The notes beneath the pieces are model-generated. The model searched no databases. It was not told where the DNA came from and saw nothing but the letters and a program-made list of their open reading frames with translations. A stretch of DNA of 64,000 bases. Origin: JAIXWP01 sp965247015 (lineage in GTDB: Bacteria > Bacteroidota > Bacteroidia > Flavobacteriales_D > Sanyastnellaceae). A program made the translations under genes and the position numbers. The stretch's first letter is position 1. Every line of letters starts with the position of its first letter. Of this stretch, positions 1-9,800 are shown one piece after another. The stretch is from contig CBDFGG010000004.1 of the NCBI GenBank assembly GCA_965247015.1, forward strand, positions 620,001-684,000, read 5' to 3'.

Positions 1-111
1 AAGCCTACACATGGCAACATTATTCGTTTTGCTCCTCCGCTTGTTATTAATGAAGCACAACTAAGAGAGTGCATAGAAATCATTTCGAATACCATTTTAG
101 AATTTAACTAA
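1..111 (+). CDS. rocD: Ornithine aminotransferase, C-terminal end (partial)
   Basis: Only the last 36 codons and the TAA stop are in the window; the gene enters from the left edge. The residues include the run HGNIIRFAPPLVI followed by a short helix rich in Glu and Ile, which is the typical C-terminus of class III ornithine--oxo-acid transaminases (PLP enzymes that convert ornithine and 2-oxoglutarate to glutamate semialdehyde and glutamate). The catalytic part is not visible, so another class III aminotransferase remains possible. A bidirectional terminator follows directly. Confidence 0.7.
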   Translation, partial: KPTHGNIIRFAPPLVINEAQLRECIEIISNTILEFN

Positions 112-120
112 AAAAATAGA

Positions 121-155
121 AATAAAAAAACCGAGCGAATGCTCGGTTTTTTTTG
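121..155. terminator. Bidirectional intrinsic terminator
   Basis: A perfect 6-bp stem CCGAGC/GCTCGG with a four-base loop (131-146) has an A-run on its left and a run of eight T on its right. It therefore works in either direction and separates the aminotransferase end (+) from the convergent beta-synthase gene (-). Confidence 0.85.
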
Positions 156-168
156 TGTCTTAATTTTA

Positions 169-1529
169 TTAAGCAATACTGCTGATAATATCATACTTAG
201 TAACGATGTGGTATTTTCCACTGTGCAATTTTACGAGTACAGCAGGTGTATCCTTTGTTATCAACTTCGAAACTTCGCTGATGGCTGTTTCTTCTGATAC
301 TACAGGATAGGGGGCTCCCATAATTTCATCAATCTTTTTGTCCAATAATTTTGGATCCTCCACTAGTAATTGGAAGATTTTACTTTCATCGATTGAACCT
401 GCAATTACGTCATCTTTGATCACAGGGATTTGAGAAATATCAAACTTCTTCATCTTCGCAACTGCGTGGCCAATAAGCTCTCCAGAGCCGATAGTGACCA
501 TTGGCTTATCGATATGTTCAGCTATTAGATCACGAGCCGTTTTTCTTTCTACTTCAAGAAAACCTCTATCGCGCATCCACTCGTCGTTAAACATTTTACC
601 TAGATATCTTGTACCGTGGTCGTGGAAAATAACGACTACTACGTCGCCTTCTTTGAACATGTGTTTCATTTGAAGGACTCCGGCCATCGCTGAACCTGCG
701 CTATTTCCAACGAAGATGCCCTCTTCGCGTGCGATAGCACGAGTGTAAATCGCCGCATCTTTATCTGTTACTTTTTCAAAGTGATCGATGAGTGAAAAGT
801 CAACGTTTTGTGGAAGAAAATCTTCACCAATACCTTCTGTGATGTATGGATAAATTTCATTTTTATCGAAGTCTCCTGTCTCCTTGTACTTCTTGAACAC
901 AGAGCCATAGGTGTCAATTCCTAGAATCTTGATATTTGGATTTTTCTCTTTCAAATATTTTGCTGTACCAGAGATAGTACCTCCCGTTCCAACACCTACC
1001 ACAAGGTGAGTAATTTTACCCTCCGTTTGTTCCCAAATTTCAGGACCCGTTGATTCGTAATGCGCTTGCGCATTGCTAGGATTGTCGTATTGATTGGGCT
1101 TCCAGCTGTTTGGAACTTCTTTTTCCAGGCGTGACGAAACACTGTAATAGGATCTTGGATCTTCTGGATCAACATTGGTAGGACATACAATTACTTCCGC
1201 ACCAAATGCTCTCAAAGCGTCGAATTTTTCTTTTGACTGCTTATCAGTCGATGTGAAAATACACTTGTAACCTTTGATGACTGCGGCAATTGCAAGGCCC
1301 ATTCCGGTATTTCCAGAAGTACCTTCGATGATGGTGCCACCTGGTTTTAGACGTCCATCTTTCTCCGCATCCTCAATCATTTTAAAGCCATGCGATCTTT
1401 GATAGAGTTGCCAGGGTTAGTGGTTTCTACTTTAGCCAATACCAAAGCAGGAATGTCCTTGGTTAGCTTGTTGATCTTTACCATAGGAGTATTTCCGATG
1501 GTTTCTAAAATATTGTTTGCGTATTTCAT
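169..1529 (-). CDS. Cystathionine beta-synthase / cysteine synthase with C-terminal CBS pair, interrupted by a -1 frameshift
   Basis: PLP-dependent fold-type II enzyme that joins serine or O-acetylserine with homocysteine or sulfide. The product is encoded in two frames. The first 50 codons start at ATG 1529 and hold the PLP lysine (K44 in NPGNSIKDR); they end at TGA 1379-1377. A second frame starts at ATG 1380-1378 and gives 403 residues with the phosphate-binding loop GTSGNTG and the GVGTGGT loop. Its last ~120 residues look like a pair of regulatory CBS domains. A single -1 shift at 1380-1386 (T TTA AAA) restores ALKMIEDAE with no residue lost, so full length would be about 453, normal for Bacteroidota. 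Either a base is missing here (mutation or assembly error in an A-run) or the ribosome shifts. The downstream frame alone lacks the catalytic lysine and should be inactive. The gamma-synthase-type gene at 32.5 kb would be its pathway partner. Confidence 0.85.
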
Positions 1530-1565
1530 TTCTTAAATTGAGATGGTAAAAATAGGTCAACCGAT

Positions 1566-3065
1566 TTAACTAAATCTTATGGATCTGATAGGGGATATTC
1601 TTGAAACATATTTTGCTGGAAGCACAAGTGCAATGAGACAAATAATCATTGCTCCTGCATCTAGCGCTAGGAACAGCCCCCACTCCATGCTAATTGGCAC
1701 TTTATCTACATAATAATTTGCCGGATCGAGTGCTACTATTTCAAATTTGTATTGAATCCACGCTAAGCCAAGACCAATAATATTTCCAATGATCAAACCC
1801 CTTCCGACTATAAATGCTGCATTCATGAGGAAAATTCTAACAATCGGCTTGTCATGCGCCCCTAGTGCTTTCAGCGTACCAATCATTTGCTGACGTTCTA
1901 AAATAATGATGAGCAACGCGCTTGTCATGTTGACGATAGAAATAACGACCATCAGGATAATGATGATGATTACGTTGATATCTAGCATCGCCAACCACGA
2001 AAATATTTCTGGACTTCGATCTGTAATTTTGAACGTTTGTAGATCGTATGGTAGCGCATTAAAAATAGCATCATCCGCTAACAACAATTGATCATAATTA
2101 TCTATCAATATTTCATAGCCCCCGATGTATTTGCTCTGACTTCCTCCTGAGGTCCATGTGCTCACTTTATAAGGTCTGCATGGTTCCGTAGAAGAATCAT
2201 CAAGGAAGTCGATTTTTGCATAAGCAGTATCGCTTTGAGTACCTGATAAATCTGAAAGAGCCACTGAGATGATAGTATCTTTTTCCAGAGAAATTAAATG
2301 AGGGCCCTGGCCTCCTAAATAGGGCATACTCCAGTCGTAACGGTAGTTTCCATCGCCACCAAAGCCCATCGCTACAACAGCCATGTATTTAAATTGTGGG
2401 TTCTGGCTGCCCTGCGGTTCCACAAAGTCAGCATAAGTCTGCCCATAGCTGCATACAGTATCAACTAAAATTTGAGCCTCTAAGCCCCATCCCGACAACT
2501 TCTGTACATGCGATATATCTACAAAAACATACTGTGAATCATAGTCTTCTAACCCTGTAGTATAAAGGCCTACGATTGTAAAGTTGCGCTGGCGTGCGTC
2601 ATTTTGATCATTCACAAAATAAAGGCTGATCTTTTCACCCAATTTCAGCTTCAACTTTTTGGCAAGTAAAGCAGAAATAAAAATTTCGTTTTCTGTCTTT
2701 TGATTTTGATCAATGATTCGCCCTTCCACTACCACTGATTGCAGAAACGTCCAATCGTAATCTTTGCCCACACCTTTAATGGCTACTCCTTGAAGACCTT
2801 CTTTTGCTTCAATAATTCCAGGTTTTGAAGCGAAGATTTGTACTTTTTTGACTCCATCAATTTTGGAAAGGTTATCATAAACCTCTTGACTATACTCTAT
2901 TCGTTGAGAATCTTTGCTGATGTTGTCCCTATTAGAAACTACTTGAAAATGTGATCCGAAGCCGATCACCATTCCTTTTACTTCGTTTTGAAATCCTTTG
3001 ACTATTGCCACAGACAATATCATCAAAGCCACGCCCACTGCGATGCCTACGGTTGCAATGCGCAC
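1566..3065 (-). CDS. ABC transporter permease, FtsX/LolE family, with large extra periplasmic loop
   Basis: Inner-membrane permease of the lipoprotein-release (LolC/E) or MacB type: an N-terminal membrane helix (about residues 3-23), a periplasmic MacB-like domain, then three C-terminal helices from about residue 360, including the conserved ERQQMIGTLKALGA segment. At 499 residues it is about 90 longer than usual homologues; the excess lies between DISHVQKLSGW and GGYEILIDNYD (about residues 194-312). The start given is a GTG, but in-frame codons upstream read SYISKRILKGDQQNKISRPI, which is conserved family sequence, so the true start is near 3137 (CTG) or 3149 (ATT). No in-frame ATG is present. 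No ATPase gene lies nearby. It is transcribed divergently from the muramidase gene. Confidence 0.85.
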   Translation of the reverse strand: MRIATVGIAVGVALMILSVAIVKGFQNEVKGMVIGFGSHFQVVSNRDNISKDSQRIEYSQEVYDNLSKIDGVKKVQIFASKPGIIEAKEGLQGVAIKGVGKDYDWTFLQSVVVEGRIIDQNQKTENEIFISALLAKKLKLKLGEKISLYFVNDQNDARQRNFTIVGLYTTGLEDYDSQYVFVDISHVQKLSGWGLEAQILVDTVCSYGQTYADFVEPQGSQNPQFKYMAVVAMGFGGDGNYRYDWSMPYLGGQGPHLISLEKDTIISVALSDLSGTQSDTAYAKIDFLDDSSTEPCRPYKVSTWTSGGSQSKYIGGYEILIDNYDQLLLADDAIFNALPYDLQTFKITDRSPEIFSWLAMLDINVIIIIILMVVISIVNMTSALLIIILERQQMIGTLKALGAHDKPIVRIFLMNAAFIVGRGLIIGNIIGLGLAWIQYKFEIVALDPANYYVDKVPISMEWGLFLALDAGAMIICLIALVLPAKYVSRISPIRSIRFS

Positions 3066-3208
3066 AATGGGTCGCGAGATTTTATTCTGCTGGTCGCCCT
3101 TCAGAATCCTCTTTGATATGTATGATGCAAAGTTCAGTGTTCTAAAAATTAGATGGTAAAAGTACTGAGGCTTGATTATTGAATCGAGTATTAGTGCAAA
3201 TTTGCCTT

Positions 3209-4402
3209 ATGAAAATTAATATTCTTTTTTTCATCCTTTTTTCTATTCAGTTGAGTTGTGCTTCTCAAAGTGAGAAACAATCTCCCAATATTGAAACGGG
3301 AGCTTCTCAATTCGAACGATATATTCCTCTTTTGAAGGATAAAAAAGTGGGTATTGTTGCCAATGCTACTTCAATGGTGGGGACCACACACCTTGTTGAC
3401 ACCTTGCTTTCTAAGAAAGTTCAAATCGTTAAAGTTTTTGCACCAGAGCATGGCTTCCGCGGGAATCATGGCGCAGGAGATCATGTGAGTGATGAAAAAG
3501 ACGCGAAGACGGAGCTTCCACTCATTTCTCTTTATGGAAAAAATAAAAAGCCCTCTGCCGAAATGTTAAAAGGCTTGGAAGTGGTGGTTTTTGATATTCA
3601 AGATGTGGGCGCCCGTTTCTACACTTTTATCAGCACCATGCATTATGTTATGGAGGCCTGTGCTGAAAATAAAATCCCTGTCATTGTATTGGATAGGCCC
3701 AATCCGAATGGATTCTATATCGATGGTCCAGTTCTCGATCCCAAGTTCAAATCCTTTGTTGGTATGCACCCCATTCCAGTGGTGCATGGCTGCACTGTTG
3801 GTGAACTTGCTCAGATGATTAATGGAGAAAAATGGCTTTCAGGGGGCATTTCCTGCAATTTGACAGTGATTCCAGTAAAGGATTATGATCACAAGCAATT
3901 ATATGAATTGCCTGTAGCACCCTCGCCCAACTTGCCAAATATGAGCGCAATTTATAGCTACCCTTCGATGTGCTTTTTCGAAGGAACTAACATTAGTGTT
4001 GGCCGAGGAACAGAATATCCCTTTCAATGCTTCGGTAGCCCTACTAATAAAACAGGAAAGTTTGTATTCACCCCACAGGATATTCCTGGAGTTGTGAAAG
4101 ACGCGCCTTATAAAGGACAACCATGTAAGGGCCATCTTGTTAAAGAATTTGGCGAATTCTATTTCCCAACGCACAAAGAAATCTACCTCAATTGGCTTGT
4201 CGACACTTATAACACCTGCGATGACAAGTCGAAATTCTTCAGTTCTCCTGATTTTTTCGATAAATTAATGGGTAATTCTTCAGTGCGCGAATACATCATC
4301 AAAGGAGCAACTGTGGAGGAAATCCGAAACACTTGGAAGCAGGGGCTCGAGGACTATAAAAAGATGCGTAAGAAGTATCTCCTTTACCAAGATTTCGAAT
4401 AA
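3209..4402 (+). CDS. namZ: DUF1343 lipoprotein, NamZ-type exo-beta-N-acetylmuramidase
   Basis: Predicted surface or periplasmic lipoprotein of 397 residues. The ATG at 3209 is chosen over an upstream TTG because it starts a clean lipoprotein signal (MKINILFFILFSIQLSC, lipobox LSC). The body matches the DUF1343/YbbC family: GIVANATSMV near the start, VFAPEHGFRG, VVFDIQDVGARFYTF and VLDRPNPNG. The Bacillus member NamZ removes terminal MurNAc from cell-wall fragments (glycoside hydrolase family 171), so a role in peptidoglycan recycling is the best inference. The next lipoprotein gene begins 36 bases after the stop and may be cotranscribed. Confidence 0.85.
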   Translation: MKINILFFILFSIQLSCASQSEKQSPNIETGASQFERYIPLLKDKKVGIVANATSMVGTTHLVDTLLSKKVQIVKVFAPEHGFRGNHGAGDHVSDEKDAKTELPLISLYGKNKKPSAEMLKGLEVVVFDIQDVGARFYTFISTMHYVMEACAENKIPVIVLDRPNPNGFYIDGPVLDPKFKSFVGMHPIPVVHGCTVGELAQMINGEKWLSGGISCNLTVIPVKDYDHKQLYELPVAPSPNLPNMSAIYSYPSMCFFEGTNISVGRGTEYPFQCFGSPTNKTGKFVFTPQDIPGVVKDAPYKGQPCKGHLVKEFGEFYFPTHKEIYLNWLVDTYNTCDDKSKFFSSPDFFDKLMGNSSVREYIIKGATVEEIRNTWKQGLEDYKKMRKKYLLYQDFE

Positions 4403-4438
4403 TTGCGTATTTTCGAGCACCCTTTGAAAAATAAGACC

Positions 4439-4981
4439 ATGACCAAAAGAAGATTTTACCTATTACCTCTTGCTATTTTGTCAATCATTTTGACCTTTTC
4501 TTCTTGCAAGAAAAGCCCTGAATATGTAGCGGAGCCTTATGCTTGCGACTGCGGTGACTATACTTGGCAGGGTAGCAACTACAATCTTCTTTCTGCGAAT
4601 TATATCATTCCAGACTCATTGAATTCACTTAGCCGTCGTTATTACATCACCGCTGACATTCGTGCAGAAGGTGAAGTTGAGGCTAGAAATGTCAATTTGA
4701 TCATTGAGTCTCCAGATGTGATCTTTTCTATTTTGGATTTGGATGATGAGAACTTTGAATTTTCAGCATATGCGCAAGAAGTAAATCAAAATGACGAGCT
4801 ATTGCCAGTAAGAGAATATGTAGCAGTAACGGGTCGTATACGCGTTACACCAGCCATCTTTGGTGGTATCGAGCCTGTAGAATACAGCCTTACAATGCGC
4901 GAAGTGGTTAATGATGATTTGGTTGGTCTTCCTTTTACATTCACTGGAAAATTCCAAGTGAATGTAACTTATGAAGAATAA
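4439..4981 (+). CDS. Hypothetical lipoprotein
   Basis: 180 residues with a lipoprotein signal ending FSSC-KKS (lipobox cysteine at residue 23 from this ATG), then a short cysteine pair (ACDCGDY). The rest is beta-strand-rich and acidic, without a family I recognise. The ATG at 4439 is preferred to a TTG at 4403, which would place a charged stretch before the signal peptide. It follows the muramidase gene closely and is probably in its transcript. Confidence 0.65.
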   Translation: MTKRRFYLLPLAILSIILTFSSCKKSPEYVAEPYACDCGDYTWQGSNYNLLSANYIIPDSLNSLSRRYYITADIRAEGEVEARNVNLIIESPDVIFSILDLDDENFEFSAYAQEVNQNDELLPVREYVAVTGRIRVTPAIFGGIEPVEYSLTMREVVNDDLVGLPFTFTGKFQVNVTYEE

Positions 4982-5036
4982 GTAACCTTTTTCAAAACAT
5001 CTGGTATAAAGGTATTGTGAAACTCACCCTCCGATT

Positions 5037-5414
5037 ATGATGACCAGTGTACTTATCTCCTCTATCCTAAGCCTTACGCTGCTGTTCACTCAAGCCGATG
5101 TGACCAAGCAGGTGATGCGAAAACACGCGAATGGCAAGCCATACGTGGTTCTTTATTTCAATAATTCTACTAAAGAAATGGTCAAAGAAGAAGTCTTTTT
5201 TGCCAATGGAAATCTTCAGTGGGCCGGTACCTACAAAAACGAAATGGAAAATGGTACTTGGAAATACTATTATGAAAACGGAAAAATCAAATCAGAACAG
5301 AACTACATCAACGGAAAAGAAGATGGCGTTTGTGTGGATTATGATGTAACAGGCAAAAAAGTTAAGGAGGCCACTTGGTCTCGCGGCAAGCTGGTTAAAG
5401 AGCTGCGCTATTAA
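5037..5414 (+). CDS. Secreted MORN-repeat (YwqK-like) protein
   Basis: 125 residues: a short hydrophobic N-terminal signal (to about residue 20), then three MORN-type repeats of the form G-x-W-x-Y-Y-x-N-G-K (ANGNLQWAGTYKNEMENG, GTWKYYYENGKIKSEQNY, INGKEDGVCVDYD). Such proteins are often labelled 'YwqK family antitoxin' by homology, but no toxin gene is adjacent and the signal peptide points to the periplasm or surface. Its TAA shares bases with the stop of the convergent pdeM gene. Confidence 0.75.
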   Translation: MMTSVLISSILSLTLLFTQADVTKQVMRKHANGKPYVVLYFNNSTKEMVKEEVFFANGNLQWAGTYKNEMENGTWKYYYENGKIKSEQNYINGKEDGVCVDYDVTGKKVKEATWSRGKLVKELRY

Positions 5415-6079
5415 GACTTTTTACTTACTTCGATTACTTTATTTTCAGCGATTACCCAAACCCGATCTTCGGCTTTGGGTTTTATTTTATATGTACCTGT
5501 GAACTCTCCAAAAGCGGGCACTAGTCCCTCTTTTTTTCCAAAATAAAAACAAGGGAGATTGAGTTTTTGGCCGGCGGCGCCTTTGAGGAGTACACTCGGA
5601 TGAACGTGGCCAGATATCACGTAATCTGCTCTCGCACTATTTTCTATAGCTTCATGCATCCAACATATTCCCAGTTCGATTAACTCTTCTAGTACTGTTA
5701 AGCCCGCCTGGGCATAATGTTCGGCTTTCATGATGTCATGATTGCCCAAAACCAACAACTTTTCAATGGATGGATACTGTTGCAGAAAGTCGGCAAAATC
5801 GTCCCATTCATGATTATGATGGCTATGTGCTACATCACCTAAAAAAAGAATTCGCTTCGGATTGAAAAGCTCAATCACTTCTACCAGCTTCCAAAAATTA
5901 TTCTTGTTGGCAAGGGAAGGAATGGCAATGCCATTCTTTCTAAAATGAGCTGACTTGCCTATATGTAAATCAGAAACCACCAGCGTGCTGGTGGTTTCAT
6001 TATATAATGCTTTGGAAGGATGAAGAATTAAATCATTGCCTTCTATTGTAATAATAGGAAGCTTCGAGTCATTCATCAC
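5411..6079 (-). CDS. pdeM: PdeM-type metallophosphoesterase (ligase-associated DNA damage response endonuclease)
   Basis: 222-residue cytoplasmic calcineurin-like phosphoesterase. The two-metal motifs are all present: SDLHIGK (D37, H39), GDVAHS (D82), GNHD (N113, H114), MHEA and GHVHP (H158, H160). It matches PdeM, usually found beside an Lhr-like helicase, an exonuclease and a DNA ligase in a DNA-repair operon. None of those partners is here; instead it lies one base downstream of the TerC gene. Family assignment is firm, the exact substrate is not. Confidence 0.85.
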   Translation of the reverse strand: MMNDSKLPIITIEGNDLILHPSKALYNETTSTLVVSDLHIGKSAHFRKNGIAIPSLANKNNFWKLVEVIELFNPKRILFLGDVAHSHHNHEWDDFADFLQQYPSIEKLLVLGNHDIMKAEHYAQAGLTVLEELIELGICWMHEAIENSARADYVISGHVHPSVLLKGAAGQKLNLPCFYFGKKEGLVPAFGEFTGTYKIKPKAEDRVWVIAENKVIEVSKKS

Positions 6080-6847
6080 TTATGCTTTTAGCTTGCGCTC
6101 CTTGACATTTCTCATACGAATATTGAGGAGCTCAACAATGATAGAGAATGCGAGTGCGATGTATGCGTAGGTCTTGATATCTACTCCTTCTGGTAAATGA
6201 AGAATATGCGCATCCTCAAGGGCTTCAACGGTAAGGATAATACCAATGACCACTAGGAATGCCAATGCAAGCATTTTGATGGTTGGGTATTTTTCAATGA
6301 ATGTTGAAACGTAAGGAGCAAACAATAACATTACAATCATCGCAGCAATTACGGCCATTACCATTACTGGAATGTGGTTGGATAATCCAACAGCAGTAAT
6401 GATTGAATCGAAAGAGAATACGATGTCGATGAAAGTAATCTGTAAGATTGCTTGACCCATCGTCATTTGACGCGACTTCGCAGATTCCTCTTGATCTACC
6501 ACTTTGAATTTATGTAAAATTTCGGAGGTCGTTTTTATGATCAAGAACATACCACCTGCAAATAATATGAGCCCTCGGCCGGTGATTGGAATGTGCCCCA
6601 AATGGAAGAAAGGTTCGGTCATTTGCGTGATGAATGAAATCATCGAAAGCAAAATAATTCTAACTACTAATGCCAGTGTTAGACCGATAAAGCGAGCTCT
6701 AGCCTGCTCCTTTTTCCCTGGGATATAACCACAGATAATTGCAATAAAAATAATGTTGTCGATACCCAACACTATTTCCATAATGATGAGCGTAAACAAA
6801 TCCAAGAACCCTGAAACGGATTGAAATGGAAGGAGAAAATCGTGCAT
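6080..6847 (-). CDS. TerC family integral membrane protein
   Basis: 255 residues with about seven membrane helices. The two TerC signature helices with buried acidic residues are visible: MEIVLGIDNIIFIAII (about residue 23) and FIDIVFSFDSIITAVGL (about residue 140). Characterised members export manganese or calcium and supply metal to secreted enzymes. It sits between the DUF2723 gene (19 bases upstream) and pdeM (adjacent stop/start) in a minus-strand operon. Confidence 0.9.
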   Translation of the reverse strand: MHDFLLPFQSVSGFLDLFTLIIMEIVLGIDNIIFIAIICGYIPGKKEQARARFIGLTLALVVRIILLSMISFITQMTEPFFHLGHIPITGRGLILFAGGMFLIIKTTSEILHKFKVVDQEESAKSRQMTMGQAILQITFIDIVFSFDSIITAVGLSNHIPVMVMAVIAAMIVMLLFAPYVSTFIEKYPTIKMLALAFLVVIGIILTVEALEDAHILHLPEGVDIKTYAYIALAFSIIVELLNIRMRNVKERKLKA

Positions 6848-6866
6848 TTTAAATGATTAAATTCTA

Positions 6867-9800
6867 TTATTTTTTAGGATTCTTAGGCATCATGTCATCA
6901 TCAAACTCCATGATTTGCGGACCTTTCGGCTGCTCTATTGGAGCTGTGGTATCTTGAACCGCAGGCTTGTTGGTTCCTCTTGTAGGGAATCTCGTTTCTA
7001 CCTCGAGTCCGAAATCTGCCATCACTTCGTCACTGTTCTTACGCATGATTTGAACATCCGTATTGTCAGGGAAATATTCTTCCGCTTGACCCACCATGAT
7101 TGAGTTCAAACGTGCTCTCATTTCGACAGTTGCCGCTAAAGCCCCTTGCCTTTCTGAATCAAGTGAATTGAAGTAGTCGATTTCTTGTTGGTTCAATTGA
7201 TACATTCTTTTCGCCAACTCTAATCCCTTTTCTGGAGCACCTGCGTCATAATACAACTGACTAAGGTTCCACATGATTTGAGGTTGGTCATAAGGAACGT
7301 TTTTCTCTGGCATCACGGTCATACACTTATCAAGCACTTTCACAGCCATATCCAATTTACCTTCTTCGATTAATTGCTCTGCGAGGTGAGTAAACTGTAG
7401 ACGGAGATTGCTGGTCATACGACGGTTGTTTTCATCCATGTAGAGATCTTTTTGATCCATATTTCCCCACTGGAATCTATTCATCATATTTTCATACATC
7501 AAGCCAGTAGCAACTCCACCCTCTAGGTTTGGATTATTTGTTTGCTTGTGAATGATTGGAGTGAGGCGATACGCAAGACCTTCCAATTGGAAATAGCGTT
7601 CAAGGCCCATGTAAGCTTCTCCGCCTGTCGTAACAGCGAAGTAAACTGGTCTGCTCCAATCCATGTTGTTCAATAAATCCAACACCATCAATTGAGCTTT
7701 TGTAACATATGATCTTGGATTTCCACGACCATCGACAATTCCCCATTTCATTTCCGAAACAAGTGAATCACCTTCTTGAAGGAATGGTTTGTATTGCTCA
7801 AGAGCAGCGTCTGGAACTTTCAAACTAAACATATAGCTTGGCAAGTAATGCACGTTTCTTTCACCGTTCTTGATGACATTAGCATCATTCAAAGTGAAGT
7901 CAATTGCATCTTTAACAGACATGAAATCTTTTGTCTTGTTATATGGATCTAAGAACAATACATCACGTGTTCCTTGTCTGTACTTCTGTTCAGGAATTGC
8001 GAATGGCACGGGCGCGCTTTCGTAAGCGCGACGCTTCATTTGATCAATGTACCAGTCTGTATTAAGAAGAGAAAGATTGACAACGCGTACGTCTGTTCGA
8101 ACTCCTTCCACTTCTTGTGCATACCAAAGTGGGAACGTATCATTATCTCCATTGGTGAAAATGATAGCATTTGGCTGCAGTGATTGCAAGTAATTTACGG
8201 CCATTGCAATACCTGTGCGGCGCTCAGCACGATTGTGATCGTCCCATCCTTCCGATGCCATTACGAACGGTGCAGGTGCGCAGAGTGCAATTGCTATTAT
8301 AGGTTTCACGATTCCGTCACCCTTCATGAATTGCCCGATAGCTGTAGCGATCGCAAACATTACCATTGTAATAATACTCATGAATAATAGTGAAAGACTA
8401 AATCCATTTCCACCGCCGGTTGCTGCTTCCAGACCATATAAAACAACTGATCCACCGATGGTCATTGCGCCCAACATTCCAAGATTTTTCCAGGTCATGT
8501 GCTGCGATGCATAATACAAAGCGTACACTCCAAGTCCAATCCAAATTGCAAACGCATAAAAGCTACCAGAGTAAGCATAATCACGCTCACGAGGTTGAAG
8601 CGGAGTTTGGTTTAGATAAATAACAATTGCCAATCCCGTTAGGAAGAATAATAATCCAACTACAGAAAAATCCTTTGGATTTCTAATAAGTTGAAACACT
8701 AATCCAATTGCACCTAGAATTAGAGGCAAGAAAAAGAATTTATTGAAGCCTTTATTTTGTAATTCTAGTTCTGAAAGCTTTTCGCGATTACCTAAGCGCT
8801 CTTCATCGATGGCATCGAATCCTGAGATCCAGTTACCATCTGTGAAATCTCCCATACCCTGCGCATCATCTTGCTTACCCGCAAAATTCCACATGAAGTA
8901 TCTCCAATACATCCAATTGATTTGGTATGAGAAGAAATAACTTAGGTCTTCGCCTTTAGAAGGGATCATTTCAGCATACTTCTTATCGAGTGCTCTCATG
9001 ATACTATTGAAGTCTTCACGATTATCAACTTGATTCAATTGATACTCGAGTCGAGCTACATACATCTCATCATCTTCTACTTTCTTTCTACCTGACGGTG
9101 TATTCCAATTTTTATAGTTACTCCACTGCTTGTATTCAGCGATATGATTGGCTTGTGAAGAATACATTCGTGGGAATACTCCAGAAAATTCTGGTCTGTA
9201 GTTTACCACACTTTCCTTCTTTTCACCCGATGGAACATATTCTTCCACGAGTTTCAGCTTCATATCCTTGTTGTCAGCAATATATTTTTCTGCCTCAAAG
9301 CGTTGACGACAGCTAATCACCAAACGATTTGTTGACTTATCTTCTCTTACGCTAAATGATTTTACCCATACCTCAGGCCCATCGGAATATGGATCCATCT
9401 TGTCTTCTGGTGTATTGAAATACTGACCAGATAAAAGCGGACGATCACCATATTGCTCACGATTGAGGTAAGATAACAATGCAAATAAGTTTTCGGGATT
9501 GTTTTCATCCATTGGGGTATTCGCTTGTGAGCGAACGATGATTGTTCCAAAGCTAGTATAGCCGATGATGGCTACCATTACACCAAGAATCAAAGTATTC
9601 GCTGCGATATAGCCTTTGCGTTTTGTAAACCACAGGCCAGCACCAATTAATGCAGCAACAAAAGTCACATAGAAAATTGCACCTGAATTGAATGGCATTC
9701 CGAAGTCGTTGACAAACATTTTTTCAAATGCACCTGCGAGCTTCACGGCATAAATGATAATTCCCGTTTGGATCAGCCCAAGTAAACCCAAAGAAACAAG

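Noticed and set aside
5037..5414. Antitoxin of a toxin-antitoxin pair (YwqK label)
   Set aside because: The protein has a signal peptide and MORN repeats, and no toxin gene lies beside it.
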